This document shows, piece by piece, positions 5,284-14,056 of a stretch of DNA of 22,128 nucleotides. This DNA is from a virus: positions 1-22,128 of the IMG/VR virus record IMGVR_UViG_3300043773_000707; one strand, written 5' to 3'. The notes beneath the pieces were generated by a model, which saw nothing but the letters and a program-made list of their open reading frames with translations, had not been told where the DNA came from and made no database searches. The position numbers and the translations under genes are program-made. Positions within the stretch are counted from its first letter, which is position 1. Each line of letters begins with the position of its first letter.

Positions 5284-7868
5284 TGGCAATAATTAGATAT
5301 ACAAAAGATGCTACCATCAGGTATGCATACTTAAACATCTTCCCAGATCAGTTTAAAACTGAGAAGGAAAAACAGGATGAAAGTTGGATTAAAAATACAA
5401 TGGACTATTTCTCCAACAAAGCATATGCTGAGTATGTAAAGAATAGAGATACGTTCGTTAAGAATTATGATCTTATGAAAGGAATCTTACGTATGGAGGA
5501 TTTCTATCAAGAACCAGAGGTTAGAAGTTTCACAGATGTGCTTACAGCAGATTTAGAACTTCCTGCTTATGTGAAAATGTATTCTATTATTACCACTCCT
5601 GTTAATGAGTTGGTAGGAGAGATTTCTAAACGACCTGATACATTTAGAGTGAAAGCTTTTGATGATGATAGTCAAGCAGAAGAACTACAATTTAAAACAG
5701 AAACCTTACAAAAATATGTTATCACTCAAGCTAAACAAAAATTACTTGAGAGAGCTGCTATAGAAGGAGTAGAGATTCCTGAAGAAGAATTAGATCAAAT
5801 GACAATGGATCAAGTTAAAGATCAATTGGATAGCTATACATCTGTTGCTGAGAAGTGGGCAAACCACATTCTTACATGTCAAAAAGCTGAGTTTAATTTA
5901 AAAGAAAAATCTGAAGATGCTTTCAGAGACATGCTTATTTCTGCTAGAGAATTTTACCATATATATGAAGACAATTCGAAACTTGGTTTCAACATCGAAG
6001 TGGCTAACCCGAAGAACACTTGGTTTCTTACCACTCCTGATAGAAAATGGATATCTGATCCCACAGGTAGAGCTCAGGGAGCCTATGCTGCTGGTACAGT
6101 ACAAGTTATGGAGCTTTCGGAGATCATTGAAAGCATACCAGATCTTACAAAAGAGGAAATCGATCACTTACGTTCATCGTTACAAGACTATGGATTAATT
6201 AATGTACGTGAGTCAAATCTTGGTAATCCAGATGCTATTCCTGGACAAGACTCTGTAATGTATGATACATTTGATCCTCTTGTATTACAAACAAGAATGA
6301 TCATTGAATCAGAGATGAAAGAGAATAATGATGGACTTAAAGACTTTTTAGGACTTACTAATAATGTAAGTTCATTTGGTTATAAGTATGTTGTTGTGCG
6401 TAGCTATTGGATTTCTAAAAGAAAGATAGGTAAACTTATCTATGTAGATGAGATGGGTAATGAACAATCAACATTAGTTGATGAAACATATAAATCAGGA
6501 ACTATTCCTACACAAATTTCACTAGAATGGGGATGGATTAATGAATGGTACCAAGGAACTAAAATTGGTCCAGACATCTACCACATCAAACCATTTAAGT
6601 TATTAAACTATTGTCCTATTATAGGAACAACATATGAGGTGAAAAATACAGAGGCTAAATCTCTAGTAGACTTAATGAAGCCTTTCCAAGTGATATACAA
6701 TGTTTGTATGAACCAATTATACAAACTATTAGAAAAAGAAGTTGGTAAGGTTCAACTTATGTCATTGAGACATATTCCTATTCCTAAAGATGGAGATGCA
6801 CAAGATGCTCTTGATATATGGGAAATGGAAGCACGTAATAGAGGAGTGGTATTTGTTGATGATTCTCCAGAGAACTTAAAAGCTCCTAGTTCATTCAATC
6901 AATTTACATCTCTCGATCTTACACGTACACAGGAGATACAGTCTAGATATACATTAGCTCAACAAATGAAAGCTGAGTGTTGGGAACTTGTAGGTATGTC
7001 TAAACAACGTATGGGTGATATATCTGCTTCTGAAAGTGCTACAGGTACTAACACTGCTATGCAACAATCGTATTCTCAAACAGAACCATTGTTTGTAGCA
7101 CATGAATATGTAATGGGTCAATTATACCAAGCTATTATTGATGCCGCATTATATGTAGAGAGTGATAAACCACAATCTACACTTTCATATATTACAGGAG
7201 AAGGAGAATCTGCATTTGTACAAGTGAATGGTTCAGATCTTAAATTCCGTGACTTAAAAGTGTTCTTAACTAATAGACCTGAGGATCAACAAATGTTCAA
7301 TGAGCTTCGTGCATTGGCACAACCTTTGATGCAGAATGGTGGATCATTATATGATGTTATTGAATTGTATAGCACTAAGTCTATGAGAGAAATGAAGAAA
7401 ACATTCAAAGATCTTAGAGACCAACAGATTGCTCAACAACAACAAACTCAACAGCTTGAACAACAAAAACTTGAACAACAAGGTCAAGTGGCTCAAGCTC
7501 AAATGCAACAAGCTGTTCAATTGGCACAAGAACAACAAGCTCATGATGATTATCAAAATCAACTTGATAGATTATCTAAAGAGAAAATTGCTATTATTCA
7601 AGCTACAGGATTTGGAAAAGTGGAAAGTGAAGATGTTAATTCTAATGCTGTTCCTGATGTACTAGAAGTTAGTAGATTATCAAATGATCAATCTAAAGCT
7701 GCGCAAGATTATCAATTGAAGATGCAAGAGATACAAGGTAAGTTAAAAGAATCTAGTGACAAGAAACAAATAGAAATGGAAAAACTTAAAGTGGCTAGAG
7801 AAAATATGCAGAACGATTTAGCAGTGGCTAAAGAGAATGCTAAGGGCAGAAATAACAAAAAAGGTTAA
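5283..7868 (+). CDS. Portal protein (crAss-like, 861 aa)
   Basis: This is the probable dodecameric portal ring at the unique head vertex, through which DNA enters and to which the neck attaches. Position directly after TerL, size, and the mixed alpha/beta core are the main evidence. The stretch DLMKPFQVIYNVCMNQLYKL and the following conserved-looking RMGDISASESATGTNTAMQQ box read like portal clip and stem regions, where conserved SASEAATG-like motifs occur. The N-terminal third contains a long acidic helical insert (about 130-195). From about residue 713 the protein becomes Gln-rich (many QQ pairs to about 760) and then a Lys/Glu coiled coil to the basic end (AKGRNNKKG), possibly a barrel or DNA-contacting tail. 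The length fits the large portals of crAss-like phages. Confidence 0.88.
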   Translation: MAIIRYTKDATIRYAYLNIFPDQFKTEKEKQDESWIKNTMDYFSNKAYAEYVKNRDTFVKNYDLMKGILRMEDFYQEPEVRSFTDVLTADLELPAYVKMYSIITTPVNELVGEISKRPDTFRVKAFDDDSQAEELQFKTETLQKYVITQAKQKLLERAAIEGVEIPEEELDQMTMDQVKDQLDSYTSVAEKWANHILTCQKAEFNLKEKSEDAFRDMLISAREFYHIYEDNSKLGFNIEVANPKNTWFLTTPDRKWISDPTGRAQGAYAAGTVQVMELSEIIESIPDLTKEEIDHLRSSLQDYGLINVRESNLGNPDAIPGQDSVMYDTFDPLVLQTRMIIESEMKENNDGLKDFLGLTNNVSSFGYKYVVVRSYWISKRKIGKLIYVDEMGNEQSTLVDETYKSGTIPTQISLEWGWINEWYQGTKIGPDIYHIKPFKLLNYCPIIGTTYEVKNTEAKSLVDLMKPFQVIYNVCMNQLYKLLEKEVGKVQLMSLRHIPIPKDGDAQDALDIWEMEARNRGVVFVDDSPENLKAPSSFNQFTSLDLTRTQEIQSRYTLAQQMKAECWELVGMSKQRMGDISASESATGTNTAMQQSYSQTEPLFVAHEYVMGQLYQAIIDAALYVESDKPQSTLSYITGEGESAFVQVNGSDLKFRDLKVFLTNRPEDQQMFNELRALAQPLMQNGGSLYDVIELYSTKSMREMKKTFKDLRDQQIAQQQQTQQLEQQKLEQQGQVAQAQMQQAVQLAQEQQAHDDYQNQLDRLSKEKIAIIQATGFGKVESEDVNSNAVPDVLEVSRLSNDQSKAAQDYQLKMQEIQGKLKESSDKKQIEMEKLKVARENMQNDLAVAKENAKGRNNKKG

Positions 7869-7873
7869 AAAAC

Positions 7874-7893
7874 TTATCCTCTTCGGAGGATAA
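7874..7893 (+). terminator. UUCG-capped hairpin after the portal gene
   Basis: TTATCCTC (7874-7881), TTCG, GAGGATAA (7886-7893) is a perfect 8-bp stem with the especially stable C(UUCG)G loop in the rightward RNA. It begins 6 bases after the portal stop codon. It is followed by A's rather than a U-tract, so it may be an mRNA 3'-end stabiliser or processing point rather than a classic terminator. In the leftward direction it is followed by GTTTTTTAACC. Confidence 0.6.
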
Positions 7894-7947
7894 AAAAATG
7901 TTAATGCTATATTATCTGAAAAATTGAGCCACATTGGTTCATAACAC

Positions 7948-7978
7948 TTTGATATTAAATAGTGTTGTTATACTTTTA
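7948..7978 (+). promoter_or_regulatory. Probable promoter for the scaffold-capsid unit
   Basis: TTTG (7948-7951), a 19-nt spacer and TACTTTTA (7971-7978) match TTTG / TAnnTTTG except for the last base. It lies about 30 nt before the ATG at 8010 and after the UUCG hairpin. The spacer overlaps an inverted repeat, AACACT (7943-7948) with AGTGTT (7961-7966), which could be an operator. A separate promoter would allow extra transcription of scaffold and capsid genes. Confidence 0.4.
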
Positions 7979-8009
7979 CATAATAAACCAAACATAAATA
8001 CAACTACAT

Positions 8010-9293
8010 ATGGCTGATAATTTAGAAACTATGGGTAACTTTAGTATCCAGGATACTATGGAAATGGGGATGGGTAACCAAGAATTGTTACAAGACTTAT
8101 TTTCCCCTGAGACATCAACTTCTAATCCAGAAGACGTAACTGCAATTATAAAAGATGCAGATGCTCCTGCTGCACCAAGTGCACCAGCAGTACCAAAAGG
8201 TAAGGATATTGTTCCTCCTAAAAGCGTTGATGGTAAAACAGATGAAGAGAAATTAGATGGACAATCAATGATCTCTGATTTCTTAAGTGATTCTGATGAT
8301 GATGATGATGATGATGACAATGGTGCACCTGCAGCTCCAGCAGCAGCTAAACCAGCAGAAACATCTAACGATGATGATGATTCTGATGATGATGCTTCTG
8401 AAGGAACGCAATTCACTGCACTTTCAAATGACTTATTTAAGTTAGGAGTGTTTACATCAGAAGATGGAGAAGAAGAAACACCAATTTCTACAGCAGAAGA
8501 ATTCTTGGAAAGATTCAACAATGAAAAGAAAAAAGGTGCCTCTGAAATGGTTCAAAATTTCATAGGACAATTTGGAGAAGATTACCAAGAAGCTTTTGAA
8601 GCCATATTTGTAAAAGGAGTTAATCCAAAAGAATATTTTGGTACATATAACCAAGTGGTGAACTTTGCTGAAATGGATCTTTCAGATGAAACTAACCAAG
8701 TAAGAATAATGAAACAAGCATTGTCTGATCAAGGATTTGATCAAGAAGATGTGGAAACAGAAGTTGAAAGACTTAAAAATTACGGTGATTTAGAAAGCGT
8801 AGCTACTAAACATCACAAAGTGCTGGTTAAAAAAGAAGCAGCTAAGTTACAACAAATGGAAGCTAACGCTGAACAAGAGTTAAGACAAAAGCAAGCTATT
8901 AAGAATCAGTACATTACAAATGTTCAATCCATCTTACAAGATAAGATAAAGAACAAAGAGTTTGATGGTATTCCTATCAATCCAAAATTAGCAGGCGAAC
9001 TACAAGACTTCTTATTAGTTGATAAGTGGAAAACTCCTACAGGAGAAACTCTTACAGACTTTGACCGTGCTATTCTGGATATGAAGAAACCAGAAAACCA
9101 TGAGATGAAAGTTAAGTTAGGACTTCTTATGAAAATGTTAGAGAAAGATCCTACATTATCAACTATACAAAGAACAGGTGTGACTAAAAAGTCTAACCAA
9201 TTGTTCGGAGAAGTTGCAAGACAAGTTACTAAATCTAAAACAGGTACAAGTACTGGTGGTTCAAAAGCTAACCCTAGCTCATGGTTTTTATAA
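8010..9293 (+). CDS. Acidic scaffold-like protein between portal and capsid genes
   Basis: This 427-aa protein is a candidate scaffold or internal head protein. Residues 1-135 are disordered-looking: a Pro/Ala segment (DAPAAPSAPAVPKG) followed by two poly-Asp blocks (about 93-102 and 118-131) separated by an Ala/Pro linker. The middle (about 150-250) is acidic and helical, and about 255-330 contains a long coiled coil (KLQQMEANAEQELRQKQAIK). The end is basic with a Gly/Ser tail (GTSTGGSKANPSSWFL). An acidic, coiled-coil-rich protein encoded just before the major capsid gene is the usual pattern for a scaffolding protein, but no homologue is recognised. No protease motif is visible. It follows its own likely promoter and an A-rich leader. 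Confidence 0.7.
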   Translation: MADNLETMGNFSIQDTMEMGMGNQELLQDLFSPETSTSNPEDVTAIIKDADAPAAPSAPAVPKGKDIVPPKSVDGKTDEEKLDGQSMISDFLSDSDDDDDDDDNGAPAAPAAAKPAETSNDDDDSDDDASEGTQFTALSNDLFKLGVFTSEDGEEETPISTAEEFLERFNNEKKKGASEMVQNFIGQFGEDYQEAFEAIFVKGVNPKEYFGTYNQVVNFAEMDLSDETNQVRIMKQALSDQGFDQEDVETEVERLKNYGDLESVATKHHKVLVKKEAAKLQQMEANAEQELRQKQAIKNQYITNVQSILQDKIKNKEFDGIPINPKLAGELQDFLLVDKWKTPTGETLTDFDRAILDMKKPENHEMKVKLGLLMKMLEKDPTLSTIQRTGVTKKSNQLFGEVARQVTKSKTGTSTGGSKANPSSWFL

Positions 9294-9329
9294 CAAAAAA
9301 TAATTAATAATTAACAAAAACGAATAACA

Positions 9330-10892
9330 ATGGCAATTCAAACAATCCCTGGGTTAACAGGTTTTACTTACGCTCGTGTTGCATCTATGGATAAGCGTGC
9401 AGTAGGAAAACTTACAGACTCTAACCACTTGGAGTCTTTTCACTCCACTGAGCCAGCTGATTATGATAAAAAGATCATCTCTTTATATACTCAGAGCTCA
9501 TTGTACAGTAATGACTTCTTAGACATGATCAACAAAAGCACACCTTATTACATTGATAATAATAGTGATGCTTGGAAATGGCAAGTAGCTGTTCCTTACA
9601 AATTCCCAAAAATTATTGACATTCCTGCTTCTACTCAAACTTTAATTGATGCAGGTAAAACAGGTATTGATGGTCAAGAGTTCCAATTAGTATTAGATAC
9701 TAACGAGTTCTCTAAAAATGCTATCATCTCTGTAGGTACACGTCAGTATGGTCCACGTTTCTACGTGATCAAAGATCCAGTGCCTTGGAATATGGGATTC
9801 TTGTATTCATTTACATTAGTAACTGACAACCCAGTTGTAGACTTTGTAAACCCTGTATTTTTACAATATGGTGTTGAGCTAGAATTAGTTGATGCTGCTA
9901 TTGGTGAATTTGATCAAGACTTATTAGGTCTTCCAAGATTAGGTGAGCAAATCACTATGTTCGAATCTTTAGGTTCTGCATATGGATATGAGCACAAAAT
10001 TACTGAATGGGCTGATGACAAAATGATGAGAGATGCTTCTGGTAAACCATTAGACATTTTAGTTTATGCTCCTCAAAGACGTAACCAATTACCTTTAACT
10101 CGTAATGATGTTAAATGGGAACCGTTCATCGAATTCTGGATGCGTAAATCTATGTTAGAATTAAAAGTTAAACGTATGATCTGGGCTAAACCAGGTACAG
10201 TTAAAACTAACGGTTCTAAACAAGAATTGAAAAGAACATCTGCTGGTGTATACCACAGAATGCGTAACAATGGAAACTTAGTACAATACAACAGAGGTGA
10301 GTTCTCTGCTAACTTAATCCGTTCTGTATTTGGAGATTTATTCTACAGACGTGTGGACGTTAAAGATAGAAGTGTTAAAATGTATACTAATGAAGCTGGA
10401 TTCGATGTATTCCAACAAGCTCTTAAAAATGATGCATTAAACTCTGGATTAACTTTCATGGCTGATTCTGGAAACAGATATATGCAAGGTGAAGGACAAC
10501 ACATCACTTACAACTTTGCATTTGATGCAATGGTAACTCGTGAGACTGGACGTGTTGAATTAATCCACTTAAAAGAATTAGATTTACCACAATCTAACTT
10601 AGAGTTTGGACAAAACAAAAAATCTACTCCAGTATTTATGGTGTTTGATGTTTCTCCAATGTCTGATGGTTCAATGGTAAACAACATCCGTGAAGTACGT
10701 ATGAAGGGTGCACCTTCTATGACTTGGGGTTATATTGATGGTACTCGTCACCACTTAGGTTTTGCTAAATCTCAAGGTATGAGTTCTGCTAATAAATTCC
10801 CAGGATACGAAATCTGGATGAAAGATAGATGTGATGTATTTATCGAAGATCTTTCTAGAACTGTGTTGATTGAGGAAATGCCACAATTCTAA
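9330..10892 (+). CDS. Major capsid protein (crAss-like)
   Basis: This 520-aa protein is the best candidate for the HK97-fold shell protein. Support comes from its position after the scaffold candidate, its length (close to crAss-like capsid proteins), an N-terminal region with LESFHSTEPADYDKKI and a compact mixed alpha/beta composition without coiled coils or low complexity. Codon choice differs from the terminase and portal genes: CGT for Arg, AAC for Asn and TTC for Phe are much more common, as expected for the most abundant protein. It has few Cys residues, unlike the later structural genes. The leader AACAAAAACGAATAACA has no Shine-Dalgarno sequence. A structured RNA region follows the stop codon. 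Identification rests on context and remembered family resemblance, not on a search. Confidence 0.85.
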   Translation: MAIQTIPGLTGFTYARVASMDKRAVGKLTDSNHLESFHSTEPADYDKKIISLYTQSSLYSNDFLDMINKSTPYYIDNNSDAWKWQVAVPYKFPKIIDIPASTQTLIDAGKTGIDGQEFQLVLDTNEFSKNAIISVGTRQYGPRFYVIKDPVPWNMGFLYSFTLVTDNPVVDFVNPVFLQYGVELELVDAAIGEFDQDLLGLPRLGEQITMFESLGSAYGYEHKITEWADDKMMRDASGKPLDILVYAPQRRNQLPLTRNDVKWEPFIEFWMRKSMLELKVKRMIWAKPGTVKTNGSKQELKRTSAGVYHRMRNNGNLVQYNRGEFSANLIRSVFGDLFYRRVDVKDRSVKMYTNEAGFDVFQQALKNDALNSGLTFMADSGNRYMQGEGQHITYNFAFDAMVTRETGRVELIHLKELDLPQSNLEFGQNKKSTPVFMVFDVSPMSDGSMVNNIREVRMKGAPSMTWGYIDGTRHHLGFAKSQGMSSANKFPGYEIWMKDRCDVFIEDLSRTVLIEEMPQF

Positions 10893-10904
10893 TAATAAAA
10901 TTCC

Positions 10905-11010
10905 GAGAAGAATCCCCTCAACTCCTCTCCCTCCTACGAGGGGATGATTCTCAAACCAGAGTGATGGATTGGTGTAAACTGGTCGCTGCTTCCTTCGATG
11001 GGACCACTCT
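10905..11010 (+). other. Two-hairpin structured region after the capsid gene
   Basis: The first hairpin pairs 10905-10919 with 10938-10952: 13 of 15 positions match, interrupted by a 2x2 internal loop, with an 18-nt pyrimidine-rich loop. The second pairs AGAGTG (10958-10963) with CACTCT (11005-11010), or alternatively TGGTC (10980-10984) with GACCA (11002-11006). An inner TTCC-TTCGAT-GGGA hairpin is possible. G+C is clearly above the surroundings. There is no U-tract, so this is not a standard terminator; it may be a 3'-end stabiliser, attenuator or small RNA. It does not form a tRNA. Confidence 0.5.
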
Positions 11011-11046
11011 ACTAAATTAAACCAAACATTATTAAATAACTACATT

Positions 11047-12018
11047 ATGGGTAAAACAGGCAAAATTTCTACTATTAAGAGAGACTATTCAAATAGTGCT
11101 CAACTTCAAACAATGGATAGTGGATTATCACAGAAAGGAATGACAAGAATCCCTGGTACAGGTGTGTTCAAATATCCTTATAAAGAATTAGATGGTAAGT
11201 ACAGAACAGGACTTGATCCAGATGCTACATACATCAAAAGAATCGCAGATCCTACAGAAAAAGAACTTGAGATTGAAAGAGTTAACGCTCTTAGAAAAAA
11301 GCTTGAAGAACAAATAGGTGATATTGATCTTGGTCCTCGTTCTAAATTCTGGAACTATGGATTATCATTATCTCCAGATGATCAAACTCACGTACAAGCA
11401 GTTAAACTGTTAGATGGTGATAACTATTTTGATTTAGGAAATGCTTTTCAAGAAATAGCCTTTTCATGGTTAAGAGTACATCCAACCATTGCATCTTCTT
11501 ACCAAGCATGGGAAAGAGGAGAGTATCCAGCAGATACACAGTTTTATGTGGTAGATGATGAGATAGAGAATGCAGTGATCTTCAAGAAAAAACAATTGAT
11601 CAACAAAGCAATTGTTAAGTTTGATTCAATGACTCCTGAGAAGAAACGTAAAGTTGCAAGACTTTTAGGTCTTCCAGTATCAGAAGATTCAAAAGAAGAA
11701 GTGGTATACAACTTAGTAGATAACACATTGAAACAAACAGAATTTAAGAATGGTAAATATTCAGGATTAAATCCAGTTGAAGTGTTCAATAGATTTGCTG
11801 ACATGAAAGAAAGTTTACTCCATATTAAAGATTTAGTAAAACAAGCTGTAGCACATTCAGTATATAGAATCAAACCTAACGGTAAGGTTTATGAAGGTGA
11901 ATATGAAATAGCTAAAGATGAGGAAGATTTAATTAAATTCCTTGCTGATGATGATAACCAAGATGAGTTATTAACATTAGAAGGTAAATTAAAAACTAAA
12001 AAACTAGCTTCTATTTAA
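11047..12018 (+). CDS. Unknown 323-aa protein, probable virion or head-neck component
   Basis: I do not recognise a family. The protein starts with a basic Gly/Ser-rich segment (MGKTGKISTIKRDYSNSAQL), followed by a YKYPYKELDGKYRTGLDP-like stretch and a Glu/Arg helix (about 75-95). The central region (DQTHVQAVKLLDGDNYFDLG ... WLRVHPTIASSYQAWERGEY) looks like a compact alpha/beta domain. A basic helical segment, MTPEKKRKVARLLGLP, and an Asp/Glu-rich C-terminus follow. No transmembrane segment or catalytic motif is seen. Position directly after the capsid gene suggests a head or connector protein. Its stop codon lies inside a perfect hairpin (12000-12030), so termination of translation and RNA structure are linked. 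Confidence 0.75.
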   Translation: MGKTGKISTIKRDYSNSAQLQTMDSGLSQKGMTRIPGTGVFKYPYKELDGKYRTGLDPDATYIKRIADPTEKELEIERVNALRKKLEEQIGDIDLGPRSKFWNYGLSLSPDDQTHVQAVKLLDGDNYFDLGNAFQEIAFSWLRVHPTIASSYQAWERGEYPADTQFYVVDDEIENAVIFKKKQLINKAIVKFDSMTPEKKRKVARLLGLPVSEDSKEEVVYNLVDNTLKQTEFKNGKYSGLNPVEVFNRFADMKESLLHIKDLVKQAVAHSVYRIKPNGKVYEGEYEIAKDEEDLIKFLADDDNQDELLTLEGKLKTKKLASI

Positions 12019-12030
12019 GGAGCTAGTTTT
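12000..12030 (+). terminator. Stop-codon-spanning hairpin with terminal T-tract
   Basis: AAAACTAGCT (12000-12009) and AGCTAGTTTT (12021-12030) form a perfect 10-bp stem with an 11-nt loop that contains the TAA of the preceding gene. The 3' arm ends in TTTT and the 5' arm starts with AAAA, the pattern of a bidirectional intrinsic terminator. Because translating ribosomes would cover the 5' arm, it may work as a partial attenuator. The next gene starts 17 bases later. Confidence 0.55.
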
Positions 12031-12046
12031 AAAAATATAAAAGAAT

Positions 12047-12778
12047 ATGATACCAGTAGATAGTTTATTATATAAGATCGATCAGAAACTAAATAAACTA
12101 TCAACTAATGAGCACCAACAGATTCAATTAGAAGACAAAATCTTAGCTTTGAATGAGGCTCAGATTAAGTTGATAAAACAAAAGATCGATGGTATTAGTA
12201 CTATTAGTCAATTAGGACAAGATGCATTTAAAAAGCGTTATGAAGACTTACAAAGTCTTATAATGAATTATAATCATCAACCTTTAGATCTTACACTAAA
12301 GAATGTTGAATTAAATCAATGGTGCACGTATGTGCATAATCTTACTCCACAATATATGTTCTACATAGATTCATATTTGTTGGCAGATAAAGGAAGATGT
12401 AAAGATAGAAAGATTTGGATTAATAGAGATCTTGCTAAACATGGTGATCTTCAGTTCATATTAAATAATGATCATTATAGACCAAGTTTTGAATATCAAG
12501 AAACATTCAACTCTTTGTCATCAGATGAGATAAGTTACTTTACAGATGGTACATTTATCCCAACAAAAGTTTACATAATGTACATGAGATATCCTCAATA
12601 TATAAACAAAACAGGATATATAATGTTAGATGGGAATCCATCATTTGATCAAAATTGTGAACTTGAATTATATCTAGAAGATGAACTGTTAGATCTTACA
12701 GTACAAAATCTAGCAATGTATACTGAAAATGCTTCTGCAGCTCAGAGTGCTCAGTTCAGAATACAAACAAACGAATAA
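12047..12778 (+). CDS. Probable connector or ring-type structural protein
   Basis: This 243-aa protein has an N-terminal coiled coil (about 8-75, KIDQKLNKLSTNEHQQIQLE and following). The middle domain contains KDRKIWINRDLAKHGDLQFI and HYRPSFEYQETFNSL. The C-terminal part has KVYIMYMRYPQYINKTGYIM followed by NCELELYLEDELLDLTVQNL. Phage neck and ring proteins of crAss-like phages often carry a similar NCELPE-x-L-x-x-E-[IL]-[VL]-D-L-[AT]-V motif (from memory), which is the reason for the call. It lies between two other virion candidates. The extreme C-terminus (NASAAQSAQFRIQTNE) is flexible. Starts with ATG after the leader AAAAATATAAAAGAAT. Confidence 0.7.
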   Translation: MIPVDSLLYKIDQKLNKLSTNEHQQIQLEDKILALNEAQIKLIKQKIDGISTISQLGQDAFKKRYEDLQSLIMNYNHQPLDLTLKNVELNQWCTYVHNLTPQYMFYIDSYLLADKGRCKDRKIWINRDLAKHGDLQFILNNDHYRPSFEYQETFNSLSSDEISYFTDGTFIPTKVYIMYMRYPQYINKTGYIMLDGNPSFDQNCELELYLEDELLDLTVQNLAMYTENASAAQSAQFRIQTNE

Positions 12779-12806
12779 ACTTTATTAACATTTAAAATAA
12801 ATAAAA

Positions 12807-13979
12807 ATGGCTGATTTTTCATTAACCACGCTCTTCGTGGTTCCAGTGGGGCAAACTGCACTCCCTAGCTCTGGCTCAACACAAAACTTGACTGCAGGAC
12901 AAGTTGGTTTCTTCAGAAGCGATTATTCAATAGCTGATGCTGCAAATATTGCTGCGTCTCCTTACTTTTATGTAGCTCAAGGTAGAACAAACACTTATTT
13001 ACAAGGCTCTAAAAGATCTGACAAGATCAAAGGATGTCCTTCAGGATCTGGTTGTAACTCAAACGTAACAGAATGGTACAAAGTATCAGGATGTCCTACA
13101 GCTGCAAACCAAATTACTGATGTAACTGATTTCACTGTACAATGTGGAGAAGTTATCACGTTAACTTTACGTGCTCACTCTTCTTATATTGATACATTAT
13201 ATTTCAATGGATTTACACGTTCAGTAACTATACAAGCACCTTGTTGTGATTGTGACGCTAATCCATGTGCTGATGTAAGTACTAATACTATCATCAATGA
13301 ATTGATTTATCAATTAAACTTAAAAGCTCCAGGAAACAACCCTGACAACATTTCTTTCTCTACATTCTATACATTTGAAAATGTAGGTGGAACCATCTTA
13401 CGTATTACAGGAAAACCATTAACTAAATATGGACAACCTTGTGATATTGCAGCGTTCCCTTTTGAATATGACAGAATGTCTTTCAGAACATTTGTATACG
13501 CAGGTCCAGCTACTACTGCTGACTTTATCGTAGCAGATGCTTGTAACTTTGTTGCTCAACCAATCATCACTCAACGTGCTTCTTATGCTACTGGTACATC
13601 TGCAGAAATTGCTCAATTAGAGAAAAACTTCTACAGCTACCAAGCAGGTTACTTGAAACACCTTTACAGAATGAATGGATACAATGAGAACTTTGAGTCT
13701 TGGGTATCTGATGGTGTTACTTATGACACTTACTATATCAAATTCAACGAGTACAACAAATCTGAGTACCAATGGGGTGATTACATTATGGAAGACTCTA
13801 CAGTAATTATCGCTGCTCCAAATGCTACAACAAGTGGTATTTCTGCTGCAATTACTACTGTATTAGAAGCTGGTTTAGGTACTGTGGTAGATCAAGGTAT
13901 TCCTTGTATCACTACAACTACTACTACTTCTAGTGCTCCTGCAACTACAACTACTTCTACTTCTACACTTATCCCTTAA
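12807..13979 (+). CDS. Cys-rich virion protein with a Thr-rich C-terminal tail
   Basis: Family not recognised. This 390-aa protein has an N-terminal domain (about 1-145) with beta-strand character and several Cys pairs (KGCPSGSGCNSN, VSGCPTAANQ, VQCGE), a central cluster CCDCDANPCAD (about 147-157), and a C-terminal domain rich in Tyr and aromatic residues (YMNGYNENFESWVSDGVTYD-like stretch). It ends in a Thr/Ser tail of about 25 residues (TTTTTTSSAPATTTTSTSTL). Codon choice is partly capsid-like, with many AAC, TTC and some CGT codons, so it may be abundant: a decoration, tail-tube or major fibre protein are candidates. The 22-nt leader is identical to that of the gene at 17856. A strong terminator follows. 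Confidence 0.75.
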   Translation: MADFSLTTLFVVPVGQTALPSSGSTQNLTAGQVGFFRSDYSIADAANIAASPYFYVAQGRTNTYLQGSKRSDKIKGCPSGSGCNSNVTEWYKVSGCPTAANQITDVTDFTVQCGEVITLTLRAHSSYIDTLYFNGFTRSVTIQAPCCDCDANPCADVSTNTIINELIYQLNLKAPGNNPDNISFSTFYTFENVGGTILRITGKPLTKYGQPCDIAAFPFEYDRMSFRTFVYAGPATTADFIVADACNFVAQPIITQRASYATGTSAEIAQLEKNFYSYQAGYLKHLYRMNGYNENFESWVSDGVTYDTYYIKFNEYNKSEYQWGDYIMEDSTVIIAAPNATTSGISAAITTVLEAGLGTVVDQGIPCITTTTTTSSAPATTTTSTSTLIP

Positions 13980-14008
13980 GAATAAGAAGTAAAATTTAAA
14001 CAATAACC

Positions 14009-14056
14009 TATGCCAGGGGAAAGAGGATAACTCATATTCCTCTGGCATATTTATTT
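14009..14056 (+). terminator. Long intrinsic terminator
   Basis: TATGCCAGGGGAA (14009-14021) pairs over all 13 positions, with one G-U pair, with TTCCTCTGGCATA (14037-14049); an inner GAG/CTC can extend it. The stem is followed by TTTATTT. It lies 29 bases after the stop of the Cys-rich virion gene. No promoter was recognised between it and the next gene at 14067, so some read-through is expected. Confidence 0.75.

Noticed and set aside
7347-7665. Asn/Lys/Leu-rich frames overlapping the portal gene's Gln-rich end
   Set aside because: They arise from the CAA-rich sequence in other frames and have no leader or plausible protein composition.
10958-11010. tRNA-like shape (outer 6-bp stem, TTCGA loop)
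   Set aside because: The segment is only 53 nt, lacks an anticodon arm and D-arm consensus, and the T-arm pairing is poor.
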